Below, piece by piece: positions 34,301 to 43,200 of a DNA stretch of 64,000 nucleotides (its first letter is position 1; each line of letters opens with the position of its first letter). The position numbers were made by a program, and so were the translations under genes. The notes below the pieces were generated by a model. It did not search any database. It saw only the letters and a list, made by a program, of their open reading frames with translations, and was not told the origin of the DNA. Where the stretch lies: NCBI GenBank assembly GCA_907164885.2, contig OU015496.1, positions 109,786,707-109,850,706 of the forward strand, written 5' to 3'. This stretch comes from Dolomedes plantarius (lineage: Eukaryota > Arthropoda > Arachnida > Araneae > Dolomedidae).

Positions 34301-37300
34301 AGTTGTGGGCTCCCGTTTACACATATAGAATTGAATATTGGCTTCAGTATTTTCCGCGGACGGCGTCAGTGTTTTCCGACTTCAGTTAATCCGCGGAAGC
34401 ATCGAAACAAGCCCCTGGCGACCACACCTCAGGGCCACAGAGACAGCAAGAGAGAAATGCGTACCGCCGGAATCCGCTGGCTAAAAAGGCCATTTAAAAT
34501 GGTTAAAAGGAGAAGTTTTAACCTTTAGCTTACGGGAAAGAACTTCGTGCCTTTTGAGGGTTTAAGTGGCTTTTTTGGAAAAATGAAAGGAAAGCGAAGA
34601 GTGTAAACTGATTCTTAAAACCAGTGGATTGATTCTTTAAAGCGAAATTTTAACATGGAAATAATAATCATAATAATCGGATGATTATTATGATTATTAT
34701 TTCCATGTATCGCAAAAACAATACATTTGTTTTTGTTTTCGCGATATTGATTGTTATAAACGGTTGATTCTTATAACCACTGATCACTATAAGCGGTGGT
34801 TACTGTATATATATATATATATATATTCATTCTTGGGACCGAATTTTTGGCATACATGCTATCCCAACCCGTAAGGAAAAGGTTAATAGAACTAATTTAG
34901 TAGAAATATGCCGAAAACTGATGCTCGAGAGACCTGAAAAAGAAAAACCCAACGGCGAGCAATTAATGAAGGTGGCGCGAAAACGCGAGACTGAAAACAG
35001 AAGAGAGCAAAGCAAAAAGAGAAATTTTGCGGTATCGAAGGTACGACTATTAGGAGCCAACTCATCCTAAAACGGTGTCTGGTCAATTTTGGAATCGACA
35101 GCGTAAACCCCGGGCCCGTCTCTCCCTTACTCAAAATAGATCATCGTCACGAGTCGTGGCCCGCCCTGCATTTTCCCCGTGAAAGGGGGTGCTGAAAGGC
35201 CATCGCTTGTCCCCCGGAAAAATACTTCGCCATTAAACTTGAGAAAAATATTAAGGGGAAGTACTAACAAATGAAACTGAAAAAAAAAATAAAAATAAAA
35301 CGAGCTGTGCCCACGCTGCTGTGGTTGAGCCTTTCCCGAATACAGTACCGAGAAAACGTGCCACTTCACTCATCATCGCAGCCCTAACAACTTAACCTTA
35401 CCATGCCCGCTCTTGTCAGGGACATGCACTTCATTTCCTCAGACAGGGAATCCTAGCAGCCAATGTACCATTCTAGACCAGGTAGGACGAAAATAACCCA
35501 AATTTTGTAGATGAGCTCAAACTGAAATACTAAGCTGAGGACCGGGAAAAATAAAGATATCCCCCAACTAGGGGAAGCTGGCGAATGTCACTTCACACGC
35601 GAGACCTGAAAAGCTATTAGATATTAATTCACTTTAGAAATAAGATGTGAGTATATTTAATATAAAAAGATACTTATGTGGCGATGTTTTTCGACCTTTT
35701 AGAGTCGAACCTAGCTGTATTTGGTGATACACTATCTGGGCAAAAGTATCCGGACACCCCCCCTAAAGTGGATCTGGCAGGTTAAGTAATTTGATGCGTA
35801 ACCGGAAGCTATAAAAGTGTTGGTAGTGGTTTGTTAGGTCATATTTATGCGTTTATGAGACAATGAGTAAGTTAAAGGAGCTTAGTGACTTTGATCGTGG
35901 CATTATAGTGGGATGCCACCTTTGTGGGAAATCAGTTCGGCAAAATTTCGGACATTCTACAGAAGCCAAAATCCACCGTGAGTGATGTAAAGTGGAAACG
36001 TCGAGGCAGTGAAACTGCAGAAAAACGAAGAAGTGGCAGGCCGAAAAAAAAATTTGTGAACGCAGCCATAGAACTCTGAAAAGGGTAGTGAAACAAAATC
36101 GCAAGTACTCGTTGATTGGAATCAGGAGTTGTAAAGTTCATCAGGTGTTAGTGCTAGCAGTAGGACTGTCCGTCGAGAGTTAAAAAACCTGGACTTCCAT
36201 GGTCGTTCAGCCGCTCACAAGCCGAACATCACTCCCGAGAATGCGAAGCGTCGATTGCAATGGTGTAAAGTTCACCGTCATTGGACTGTGGACATATAGA
36301 AAAATGTTGTATGGAGCGATGAATCTCGCTTTTACAATCTGGCAGTGGGGGGGGGGGGTGTTTTTCATGGTTTAGCCTGGGTTCCTTAGTTCCTGTGGTT
36401 GGAAACATGAACTCTGTGATGTATGTGGACATTTTGGACAATGCTGCTCTCCCAACTCTATGGCAATATTTCGGGGAAGGCCCATTTCACTTCCAGTAGG
36501 ATAACTGCTCCATTCACACATCGAGACTTGCGCAGGCATGGTTTGACGAAATGGGTGTTCAAAAACTGGACTGGCCTTCTTAGAGCCCCGATTTAAATCC
36601 CATTGAACACCTCTGGGACGAATTAGAACGCAGATTACGTAACTAGCCAAATCGACCATCCTCACTGTCAGCACTCACTTCAGCTGTGATGGACACCTGG
36701 AAGCCAATTCCTATGGACTCCTATCAAAAACTGGTGGAAAGTCTCCCCAGACGTGTGCAGGCTGTCATTGATACAAAAGGAGGATCAGCATCATATTAAT
36801 ATATGCCTCAGGACTCTCCGAATCCGTACCATTGGGCGTCCGGATACTTTTGGCCAGATAGTGTATCCTCGGTTTTAATTTATTCATAACGCCCTGGATA
36901 GGTTTCCTTCTCGGCAAAACCTAGCAGTGTGGCTAAGTTTGCATGCAGGGGCATCAGTAAGTTCTGACTCTTTAAACATTACAATGTTCTGAATGACTCT
37001 ACAAAGTGTTACATGTTCAGTCAGAAAATATACTTTCATACATTACTGGTACATTAGTAAGGAAGGCATCTACAGTACGTATGAACTATTTAATTTTATT
37101 ATTGCTCAGGGACTATGCTTTATAGTGTATGAACTATTTCATTTTATTATTGCTCAGGGACTATGTTTTGACACACAACGTCCTGATGATTGTGAAACTG
37201 AGTAACAAAACTACTACGGGATATATGCTTTGATTATATGCCTGTTTCATTAGTAATCTCCTCCCATGTGAAGGTATGTATGCTATTTAATGCCGTTTTT

Positions 37301-40056
37301 GCAATTCATCTAGATGTTTTTGAAATTTGCTTGTTCTCTCACCTTTGACACCTACGATCTCTTTGCACGTGAAAGGCACGCCCAAGAGTGGCGTTTCTCC
37401 CTCCAACTCCTTTTCCGTCTTATGTCCAGTTTGAAGTGCTTTGTCGACCGTTCGAGCATCCGATACAGCAGCTTGAAAACGATGGTCAATGCAGGCATTG
37501 ATGATTGGATTCACTTCTTTAATTCGTTCGATGTATGCCTGGACAACCTCTTCAGATGTAATCTGCAGAAAACGTTGAAAAATGGGTTTTATAAAATTAA
37601 GATTTCGACAAATCCTCTGAAACAAAAATCCAGGTATTAAATGCAGGAAGAGTGTAATTTAAAACTGACCCCTTAGAAGTGAAAATAGTAGCAACAGGCT
37701 TTCGAACTCTGAAGACTCAGATAAGGGAATAATTATTTAAGCCTGTGATATTTCTTTTTGGGGAAAAAGAAGTTACAGTTTGATTAAAATAAGTTACTAA
37801 AATAGGGAGCTTGTTCAATAGAATCAAGGGGATTTTTAAAACAAATATCAGTTTTCTACCTTGAAAAAAGGGCGCGGTGGTCCGGTCGAGTCAATGATCG
37901 TCGCGGACGTCGAGTCAGTGATCGGAGGGTTGCGGATTCGATGCTGATCGCTGACAAAATCCACCGCCGTTTTTACTAATAGTGGTCGGTCCACGTAAAT
38001 CTGTCGTGACTGCAATGTCCTCCAAGTTCTCAAATTTACCTCTGGAGGTCCAGGGTCAAGTGTTCCGGTCTCGTCACTTGACTCGGTTCTAAATTACGGA
38101 ACCGGCTTGTAGGGGGTAATGCTGGCCACCTCTACGGTGCCCCCTTAAATGTATGGCCAGCAGTCTCGCCCTTTACTTAGAACAAATGGCATCATAGCCA
38201 ACTATCCGAGCATTTGTAATAAATAAATAAACCTTGAATGAACCTGGGCAATTTGTCCACTTGGATTTGCCGACTTGGATTCAAAGATCTTTAAAAAAAA
38301 ATTGTACTTCGTCATAGAGAAAAAAATTTTACATTTGTGTACTTTTTTCGTTTTTAAAAAAAATGCGATTAATATTTTTAAATTTAAATTATTCGGGGAA
38401 AAATCTGGTATAGTGTGTTTTAAACGCTCATAAATTCCTTCGGTGGACGAAATTTCTAAAATGAATTCTGTAGCGCTTTGCAGAAAAGTTCAGGCTACCT
38501 GATATTCCTCACTGATTTACCGTATCTTTCGGAACTTAAAACGCACCTTTGTACATAAAAAAATCATTTTAAAATTGGGGTGCGTCTTGTGATCCGAAGG
38601 TAACATTAAAATAAAATGAATATTTTATTATATATATTTTACATTTCAGCGGATCTCATTTGATTTAAATATTTAAAACTTTTTCTTGAATCGTTAAAAT
38701 TTATGTAATTATTGCCTACACAATGTTAATATAACGGTCTAAAATATCTCAACACATCTAAAAATCGCATGTTGACCGCGATATTAAAGATCAAATTAAA
38801 GAAGGATTCAAAGCAAATAAATTTGGTTAGTCTTTTATAAAACGTGCTTTGATAAAAAAAGATGTCCTTTTAAGTTTAATTCAGCTATTGTTGATAAGTT
38901 TAACGTTTGTCCATGCATATTAATAAGAACTAGTTGGTACCGGTCAAAACATGACGGCTAGATAGTAAATAAATATACTAATACACAAATTATACTCAAC
39001 ACATCATTGCCAAATGTGGAAAATCGTAATAATGCGCAAAAACAAATTAATGTGTTTAAGCTGCCTCGTGCTTAGTGAGTATCTAAAACCAGATTTAAAA
39101 ATGGTCACTGATCATGCGCAGAAACCAATTTTTTAATTGTAAATTATCGCAAATTAAACAGCGCAAAATAAATAATTTCCATCAGGTTTAATCTTATGTT
39201 TCACAAACATAATTATCATAAAAATAAAAGTGGCAGAGAGAGATCTAGAGAGATTTCTCGGATTAAACGTGTTTATCAATAAAACATGCCACTGAGCATG
39301 CACCGAATGCAGTTTTTTTAAATTGTAAATTATCGCTCATTAATAGAAATTGTGGTTACAAAATCCAAATTTGACAAATCTACAGATTACAATCTTTCGT
39401 TTAAGACCAAAATGAAGTAAATTGATGCAGTAGTTTTCTCTCACGGACTGCCCAAAAAGTCGGTTTAGCAACTTAAATATATATGATAACTTTACTTATA
39501 CCAGTACCACATATATCCAGCTTTGGAGTTCATCCTGATGGTAAAATGCTTCACACAAATGAAAACTTTATTTCAAAGACATTTGCCGGATATATATCAC
39601 GTGTGAGTTTGTGGGGTGTGGGGAGGCATGTTACATGTGGAATTTACTCATGTGATAAAACTGACTCTTTCATAATTGCGGAATACTTATAAATTAACAT
39701 CTACACATGCGAATTCTCTGGATTAAATGAATTATAGATAGGTTCATGTTAATATTTAAATAGACTTTTAATGCATATTTTCGGGGAAAACCTAACTAAC
39801 CGCGATAAACTTGTGAATAAATAAGAACATTTTTACATACCTTTCTCACTCGAATAGCCTTTGCTAGCTCTGTGGCAGACATAAGAAGAACTCTGTTTGT
39901 AATAGGAGGCAGCTGTTCTTTTTTCCCGCAGAAAATTCTGTATATTAAATCTTGTACTTTATCAGAAACAGGTCGGGTCACGGCGAAAAAAACCCATAGA
40001 AACTTCGCAAGTAATTCTAGCAGCTTAAAAAAGAGAATGACATGAGAGCCAGTCAT
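22400..40056 (-). CDS. FAAH2: Fatty-acid amide hydrolase 2-like, copy B (complete, seven exons)
   Basis: Complete FAAH2-like amidase of 533 residues; human FAAH2 has 532. Exons on the minus strand: 40056-39841, 37562-37343, 32716-32507, 31119-31000, 25827-25673, 24234-24145 and 22990-22400. All introns are GT-AG, and lengths and phases match copy A. Residues 4-27 are hydrophobic, a likely N-terminal membrane anchor. The catalytic triad is Lys139 (PFTCKE), Ser214 (VGGSSGGE) and Ser238 (GTDIGGSIR), with Arg240 nearby. The spacings of 75 and 24 residues equal those of rat FAAH (Lys142, Ser217, Ser241). The start ATG at 40056 is the only one that fits the family length, but no in-frame stop was seen in the roughly 40 nt read upstream of it, so the start is less sure than the rest. 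Introns reach 5.2 kb and are packed with transposons: intron 2 holds two Tc1 elements, intron 3 a SINE and a Tc1 fragment, and intron 4 an LTR element and MITEs. It converges on copy A. Membrane-lipid amide hydrolysis is inferred from family. Confidence 0.93.
24315..24633. repeat. Direct repeat of about 46 bp flanking 225 bp
   Basis: 24315-24360 and 24587-24633 share AAATAAACCCCAAGGT, then TTATTGAT and ATTCATTATTTTTT with few mismatches. It lies in intron 5 of copy B. It could be a segmental duplication or a replication-slippage product. Confidence 0.6.
24650..24940 (+). repeat. Possible retroposon relic (SINE part plus LINE-like tail)
   Basis: 24690-24725 resembles the SINE segment at 435-470 (CACTGCTCCCTATGA). 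A following frame ends [16 protein letters not shown] then a stop and ATGATGATGA, reminiscent of the last residues of some LINE reverse transcriptases. The match is short and uncertain. Confidence 0.35.
26130..26546. mobile_element. TTAA-flanked MITE family, copy 2 (full length)
   Basis: TTAA at 26130-26133 and 26543-26546; terminal repeats GGCTGCTGTGGACTAACC and its inverted partner. The interior is inverted relative to copy 1. It lies in intron 4 of copy B. Confidence 0.78.
26978..27537. mobile_element. TTAA-flanked MITE family, copy 3 (with a foreign left segment)
   Basis: Ends match copy 2 (TTAAGGCTGCTATGTACTAA at the left, inverted partner at the right). After about 20 bp of left terminus, roughly 150 bp of unrelated sequence replaces the family sequence before it resumes near 27160. 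It may be an insertion plus deletion, or a chimera. Confidence 0.7.
27786..28390. mobile_element. Long inverted-repeat element, right end lost at the LTR junction
   Basis: It begins TA then CAGTCAAACCTGTTTTTGTG, a Tigger-like terminus. The arm from about 27846 to 28005 is mirrored at 28195-28375, including GAATAGCTATATCAAATAAT, GTCCGCATAAA and AGCGAGAAAGTGCTT. The right terminus is absent where the LTR-like sequence begins at 28391. No coding. Confidence 0.6.
28942..29288. repeat. Tandem array, about five units of 66-70 bp
   Basis: Units start near 28942, 29011, 29081, 29149 and 29219. Each has GGAGAGTAGTTAG, GTTAGAGACAGAAGTAG, a CTAACGAGTATGTACGAAGC-like stretch and CGCCCGA. They differ by a few substitutions and lie inside the LTR-like block. 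Confidence 0.88.
29351..29612. repeat. Second tandem array, about 3.5-4 units of 63-66 bp
   Basis: Units carry CAGTTTCCTGTACTGAGTA, CTACAATGATTGAA, GGAGCCCTGTACCCTACGAA and GAGTGTCTC. The last unit is more diverged. It directly follows a poly-C tract (29338-29350). Confidence 0.87.
30295..30362. repeat. Palindrome centred on a retroelement primer-binding site
   Basis: The 18-nt TGGCGCCCAACGTGGGGC at 30318-30335 matches the classical tRNA-Lys primer-binding site. It sits at the centre of a near-perfect palindrome with arms of about 31 nt (GATTTTGGATAA ... GTGAAAGTGGCGCCC and its partner). As a result, a similar site can be read on both strands. Confidence 0.8.
30595..30697. mobile_element. 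TTAA-flanked MITE family, copy 4 (terminal fragment)
   Basis: This is only one terminal repeat and the adjoining interior of the family at 26130. It ends at TTAA 30694-30697. Confidence 0.7.
31420..31765 (-). repeat. tRNA-derived SINE, minus strand, in copy B intron 3
   Basis: The minus-strand head TAGCCTATCGGTAGCACGTC is A-box-like, and GGATCAAATACC is a decayed B-box. The body matches 9758-10018 (AATCTACGGATTTAACGTG on the plus strand). An ordinary older copy. Confidence 0.72.
31775..32170 (+). pseudogene. Decayed Tc1 transposase N-terminal fragment
   Basis: Plus-strand frames read [15 protein letters not shown] and [12 protein letters not shown], the helix-turn-helix region of Tc1 transposases, then broken frames with stops. 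No terminal repeats were recognised. Confidence 0.6.
32910..34124 (-). mobile_element. Tc1-type transposon, decayed, in copy B intron 2
   Basis: TA flanks the inverted ends CACTATCTACCAATAAGTAT. Minus-strand pieces in order: HTH (33835-34026, [16 protein letters not shown]), a linker with [11 protein letters not shown] (33586-33795), then the DDE part (33232-33560) with [10 protein letters not shown], a [11 protein letters not shown] motif and the second Asp as [11 protein letters not shown], followed by [10 protein letters not shown]. Stops and shifts break the frame in at least three places. 1215 bp. Confidence 0.85.
34190..34290. repeat. Interspersed repeat shared with 62320-62415
   Basis: The two stretches share TCATAGSGAC, ATCACACCTAAT, CAGCCTGA-type, and CATGTARCCATCC blocks in the same order. 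The family is unknown; the 62320 copy continues further left with a diverged inverted-looking partner. Confidence 0.55.
34653..34708. repeat. Perfect palindrome, 26-bp arms, 4-bp loop
   Basis: ACATGGAAATAATAATCATA continues to the loop GGAT and is mirrored exactly. It lies next to a Tigger-like terminus. Confidence 0.9.
34730..34803 (-). mobile_element. Tigger-like terminal fragment
   Basis: The minus strand begins CAGTAACCACCGCTTATAGT and continues with subterminal repeats (GTGGTTATAAGAATCAACC), typical of Tigger/pogo ends. It adjoins (TA)n at 34804-34826. No partner terminus was recognised. Confidence 0.5.
34827..34895. repeat. Interspersed repeat adjoining (TA)n, copy 2
   Basis: Partner of 5453-5534: the same ATTCATTCTTGGG start right after a TA tract, and the same GGAAAAGGTTAAT end. 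Confidence 0.7.
34896..35727. other. Unclassified intronic sequence
   Basis: About 830 bp in copy B intron 2, somewhat GC-rich compared with its surroundings. No frame or terminal repeat recognised; it may be an old unclassified repeat. Confidence 0.4.
35730..36863 (+). mobile_element. Tc1-type transposon, decayed, in copy B intron 2
   Basis: Ends CACTATCTGGGCAAAAGTAT and the inverted partner, flanked by TA. The coding start is at 35863 ([17 protein letters not shown]). Later pieces read [15 protein letters not shown], then [13 protein letters not shown] and QAVIDTKGG before the end. Frameshifts and stops are frequent. The G-rich tract near 36346-36358 is one break point. It is a distinct subfamily from the element at 32910. 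Confidence 0.87.
37079..37165. repeat. Two-copy tandem repeat, about 48 bp
   Basis: TATGAACTATTTAATTTTAT and TTGCTCAGGGACTATG occur twice, with one substitution in the first block. Confidence 0.75.
37858..38230 (+). repeat. tRNA-derived SINE-like element in copy B intron 1
   Basis: A head GGGCGCGGTGGTCCGGTCGA with a degenerate internal near-duplication, and a B-box-like GGATTCGATGC. The body ends in AATAAATAAATAAACC. A different subfamily from 31420. Confidence 0.55.
38250..38507. mobile_element. TTAA-flanked MITE family, copy 5 (interior fragment)
   Basis: Interior sequence inverted relative to 27240-27480: AAAATCTGGTATAGTGTGTT, CGGTGGACGAAATTT and GAAAAGTTCAGGCTA. Both ends are missing. 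Confidence 0.72.
38516..38610. mobile_element. Possible Tigger-like terminus
   Basis: TACCGTATCTTTCGGAACTT with AAAACGCACC, then the partly inverted GGTGCGTCTTGTGATCCGAA. This resembles the terminal and subterminal repeats of Tigger MITEs. No second end was found. Confidence 0.4.
38611..39840. other. Rest of copy B intron 1
   Basis: AT-rich, with no recognised gene or repeat. Confidence 0.45.
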
Positions 40057-40207
40057 TAATTTTATACAGTAGAGTCCAAAAGTTAAGCATAATTTCTTTA
40101 ACTTATAAAGTAGAGTTAAACCCGATAGAGATACAGAAAATTTTTATGGAAAATAGTTTCACGTTATTAATCATCATATGGAGTCAGACATGCGAATAAA
40201 TCGCAGT

Positions 40208-40240
40208 TCAATAAAAGGATCTTACTGATCCTTTTATTGA
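40208..40240. repeat. Palindrome upstream of the copy B start codon
   Basis: 14-bp arms (TCAATAAAAGGATC and GATCCTTTTATTGA) around 5 nt, beginning about 150 bp upstream of the ATG at 40056. It may fall in the 5' UTR or promoter. The role is unknown. Confidence 0.75.
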
Positions 40241-40259
40241 AACCGATCCTTTTTTTTTC

Positions 40260-43200
40260 ACCAGGACGGTCTTAGACTTCGTTCACACTGCTACCAGAGC
40301 GAAGCGTGAAAAACTTTAACCAATCGCAGAGATTAGTGCAATAATGTCATCCGTAGCGTTGGATTGGTTCAAAGTCAACGCTGACACTCCGCTCAGCTTC
40401 GGAAGCAATGTAAACGAGGCCTTAGTTCTTTTCCGTCATTTTTCAATCTCCATGAGAAGATTTTTCATTGTTGAAGGTTATGAAACACAGACGAACACAG
40501 AGAAGTTGAACGAATGTTGCTGTAGAATGTTCAGAAGTCTCGAAGCAGTGCTAGACTGAGGTCTCCAAATCATATATATTACATAGAAAGCATTTCAAAG
40601 CTTTGAGGATAGTTTCAAGACACAGAAGAAGTTAGATTCTTATCAAGTACTAAAGTAAAAATGTCATTATCGTGTCGAGATCAGTTAGCAGTGTGCATAA
40701 CTTGCACGACAATATCTGACAGGAAACAAATACTCTGCACTGTATACGACCACCTTAGGGACAAAAGCTTCAAGACGAACTGCTTTCACAAGTCTCAGGG
40801 CAAGTTGTCAATTAGCAAGGCGTATAGCAGTTCCATATAGTCTCACCCCACTGAGTTGGAGACCCCGGTTAAACCCAGACAGTCGTCGATGTTTCGATTA
40901 GTGCATCAACGAAACTGCACTCAGAATCAGAGATAAACATGTTCATTCCGATAAAGCCGATTTCCGTCAACAGACTGATTCGTGAAACCTCCATATGAAG
41001 GGAATGGAAATCTATCTTAAACGCAACGGCATAAGAAACAGCATTTGGTTCCAGTGGAGTCATGAAATGGGAAGGCAACGTCCTGACTAAGAACTCAGAA
41101 CCAGAAGAACAACTATCTTTCCTATCAATTTTCAGTTTGAGGTTGGGGCGGGACTTAATGGAAATGTATACTGGAGAACTTTCTATAGGAGTGAATCACC
41201 TAGAAGCAATGGATGCATGCATGGGTTGGAATAAGCAAGGAATACAACGCATGGACCTTAAACATACATTCATTTGATAACCCAAATTTAAGTTAACTTG
41301 TCAGAGCTATTAATAATACAATCAGTTTCATATTAACAATTTTGACATACGATACCCAGAAGCAGAGGCAAACTATAGAGTCAAATATGATTTTTAGAGT
41401 CTATCGGGGAGGCACTTACTATAACGGATGTATGCAACGATGATCGTAGCATCGGCGACCGGGACCCAGTATAATCTCCAGTGTAGGAACACGTTGGCGG
41501 GATATAGACACTTCTCCACGGCTATGGGGCAGACGAGAGCCTCCGACATCTAACTCTCAGGAACCCAATCTAAAATCCGTCTCCTTCTTTTTTTGATTCC
41601 TTCCGTCCTTAGCGAAGCTGTTGTCCGTTTACAGGGGGGGGGGGCATTCTAGCACGCCCCTCACTTTCATTGGGCAGTGGGCTGTTTCTCTTTCAGTGAT
41701 TCCTATCCCTAATTGGTCCTTAATTATACCGCCTCTGTCGCCTCTGTCCATAGTCTATGTAGTACCTCCCCCCACATACGTTTATTTTGTAAAACAACTT
41801 TGATTCTTCTCCTCTGACGTTTTTACTGTGGGCCATAAAATAACGACCATCCATCTTGTAAAATTTAAACTTCAGATCGCTATCACTGGCCACACCGACA
41901 GCTATTCTTCTATTTTTTTATTGGTTTACAATCCTGTATTTACCCCTGCCTCTGCATCCTTTATGATACATTCTTTATTGTCCACACACCATGGGGAATT
42001 ACACCATTTTCACTTCTACACTTTCCCTTCTTCTACAGTTTTAAAGGCTCCTGAGGGAACCCTAAACTGCTGTGAGCTGATGGCTTCCAAAACAAAAATT
42101 CGGAAAGCTTGATGCGTTCGCACATTAAATTTCAGCTCTACCTTACGTCTATCAGGGGTTCAGAGGGTGAAGCGGTGCTAGAGGGGCTTCAAATTCAGCC
42201 CTTTTACGGAACATCCAGGATGGGAAGAGAGTATTCGGATGTTATCTCCTACTTGCATTCAATCTTGTCAAAATTTCCGATGATCCAGTCCGTTATCCAG
42301 ATCCTCCTATTTCCTAATACTAGTCCGTTAACATACATACACTTTCAAGCACATATTTCCATTCATTTCCATTTCACTGTAAGGACGTATTGTAAGTTAT
42401 AAACATTATTTATATTGTTGAGATTCTACTGACCTTGCCTGTGTGCCAGGAGATCGAAATTTTTTTTATATAATCCTCAGAATGTGTGCTATGTGTATCA
42501 TAGTGCTCTTAAAATTAAATATATAAATACTAAGCATCTTGTCTGAAGGAACGCTTTCTATGGAGGGTGTTCTTTCCTGCAGCAGATCTCAGTGTAAAGA
42601 GTTACCATGTCTTTATTCCCTCGTCTTTTTCTACTAAGGAAACTAACAATAAGGCATGAGTTACTGGTGCCAGGGAGTCACAAAAATACAAGCTGTTGCC
42701 CTTCAGAAAAACTTGCTTGTATTCTAAGTGGACAGTGGGTAGAATATACCATTTAATGGGATATTCATGTGTTTTCCTCTTATTTTTATATTTTAAGCTG
42801 GATGATTATTATGTAAAAGATCATGAATAGGTTATTATAATAATTAAATCATCGAGCAATTATAGTTGCTCGATGATTTAACAACAGTTTAGTAGTATGA
42901 TGTTTGGAATTAAAGACTGTCGAAAAGACGTAATTATTTTACTTTTTTGACGCCATTTTTAAAAAGTTGAAAAGCCAGTTAGAGAGTCGGTATTTTATGG
43001 CAGAGGGCATATTTTGACCCACCAATTTCATTTGCTGTCTTCAAGTATGAGCAGATGATTTACACAGGTTGTTTGCTTGTGCTACATTGCTAAACCATAG
43101 TTATCGCTCTCGTTTTGAGATTTTAAATTTTTTTCTCATTTTTACTCATCTAACAAATACTGAGAACAACTGGTATAAAATAATACAAAATTTTTATGGT

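Noticed and set aside
40869..41277. Small open frames 40869-41078 (-) and 41062-41277 (+)
   Set aside because: No recognisable domain, no supporting splice pattern and no family resemblance; chance frames are expected at this length.
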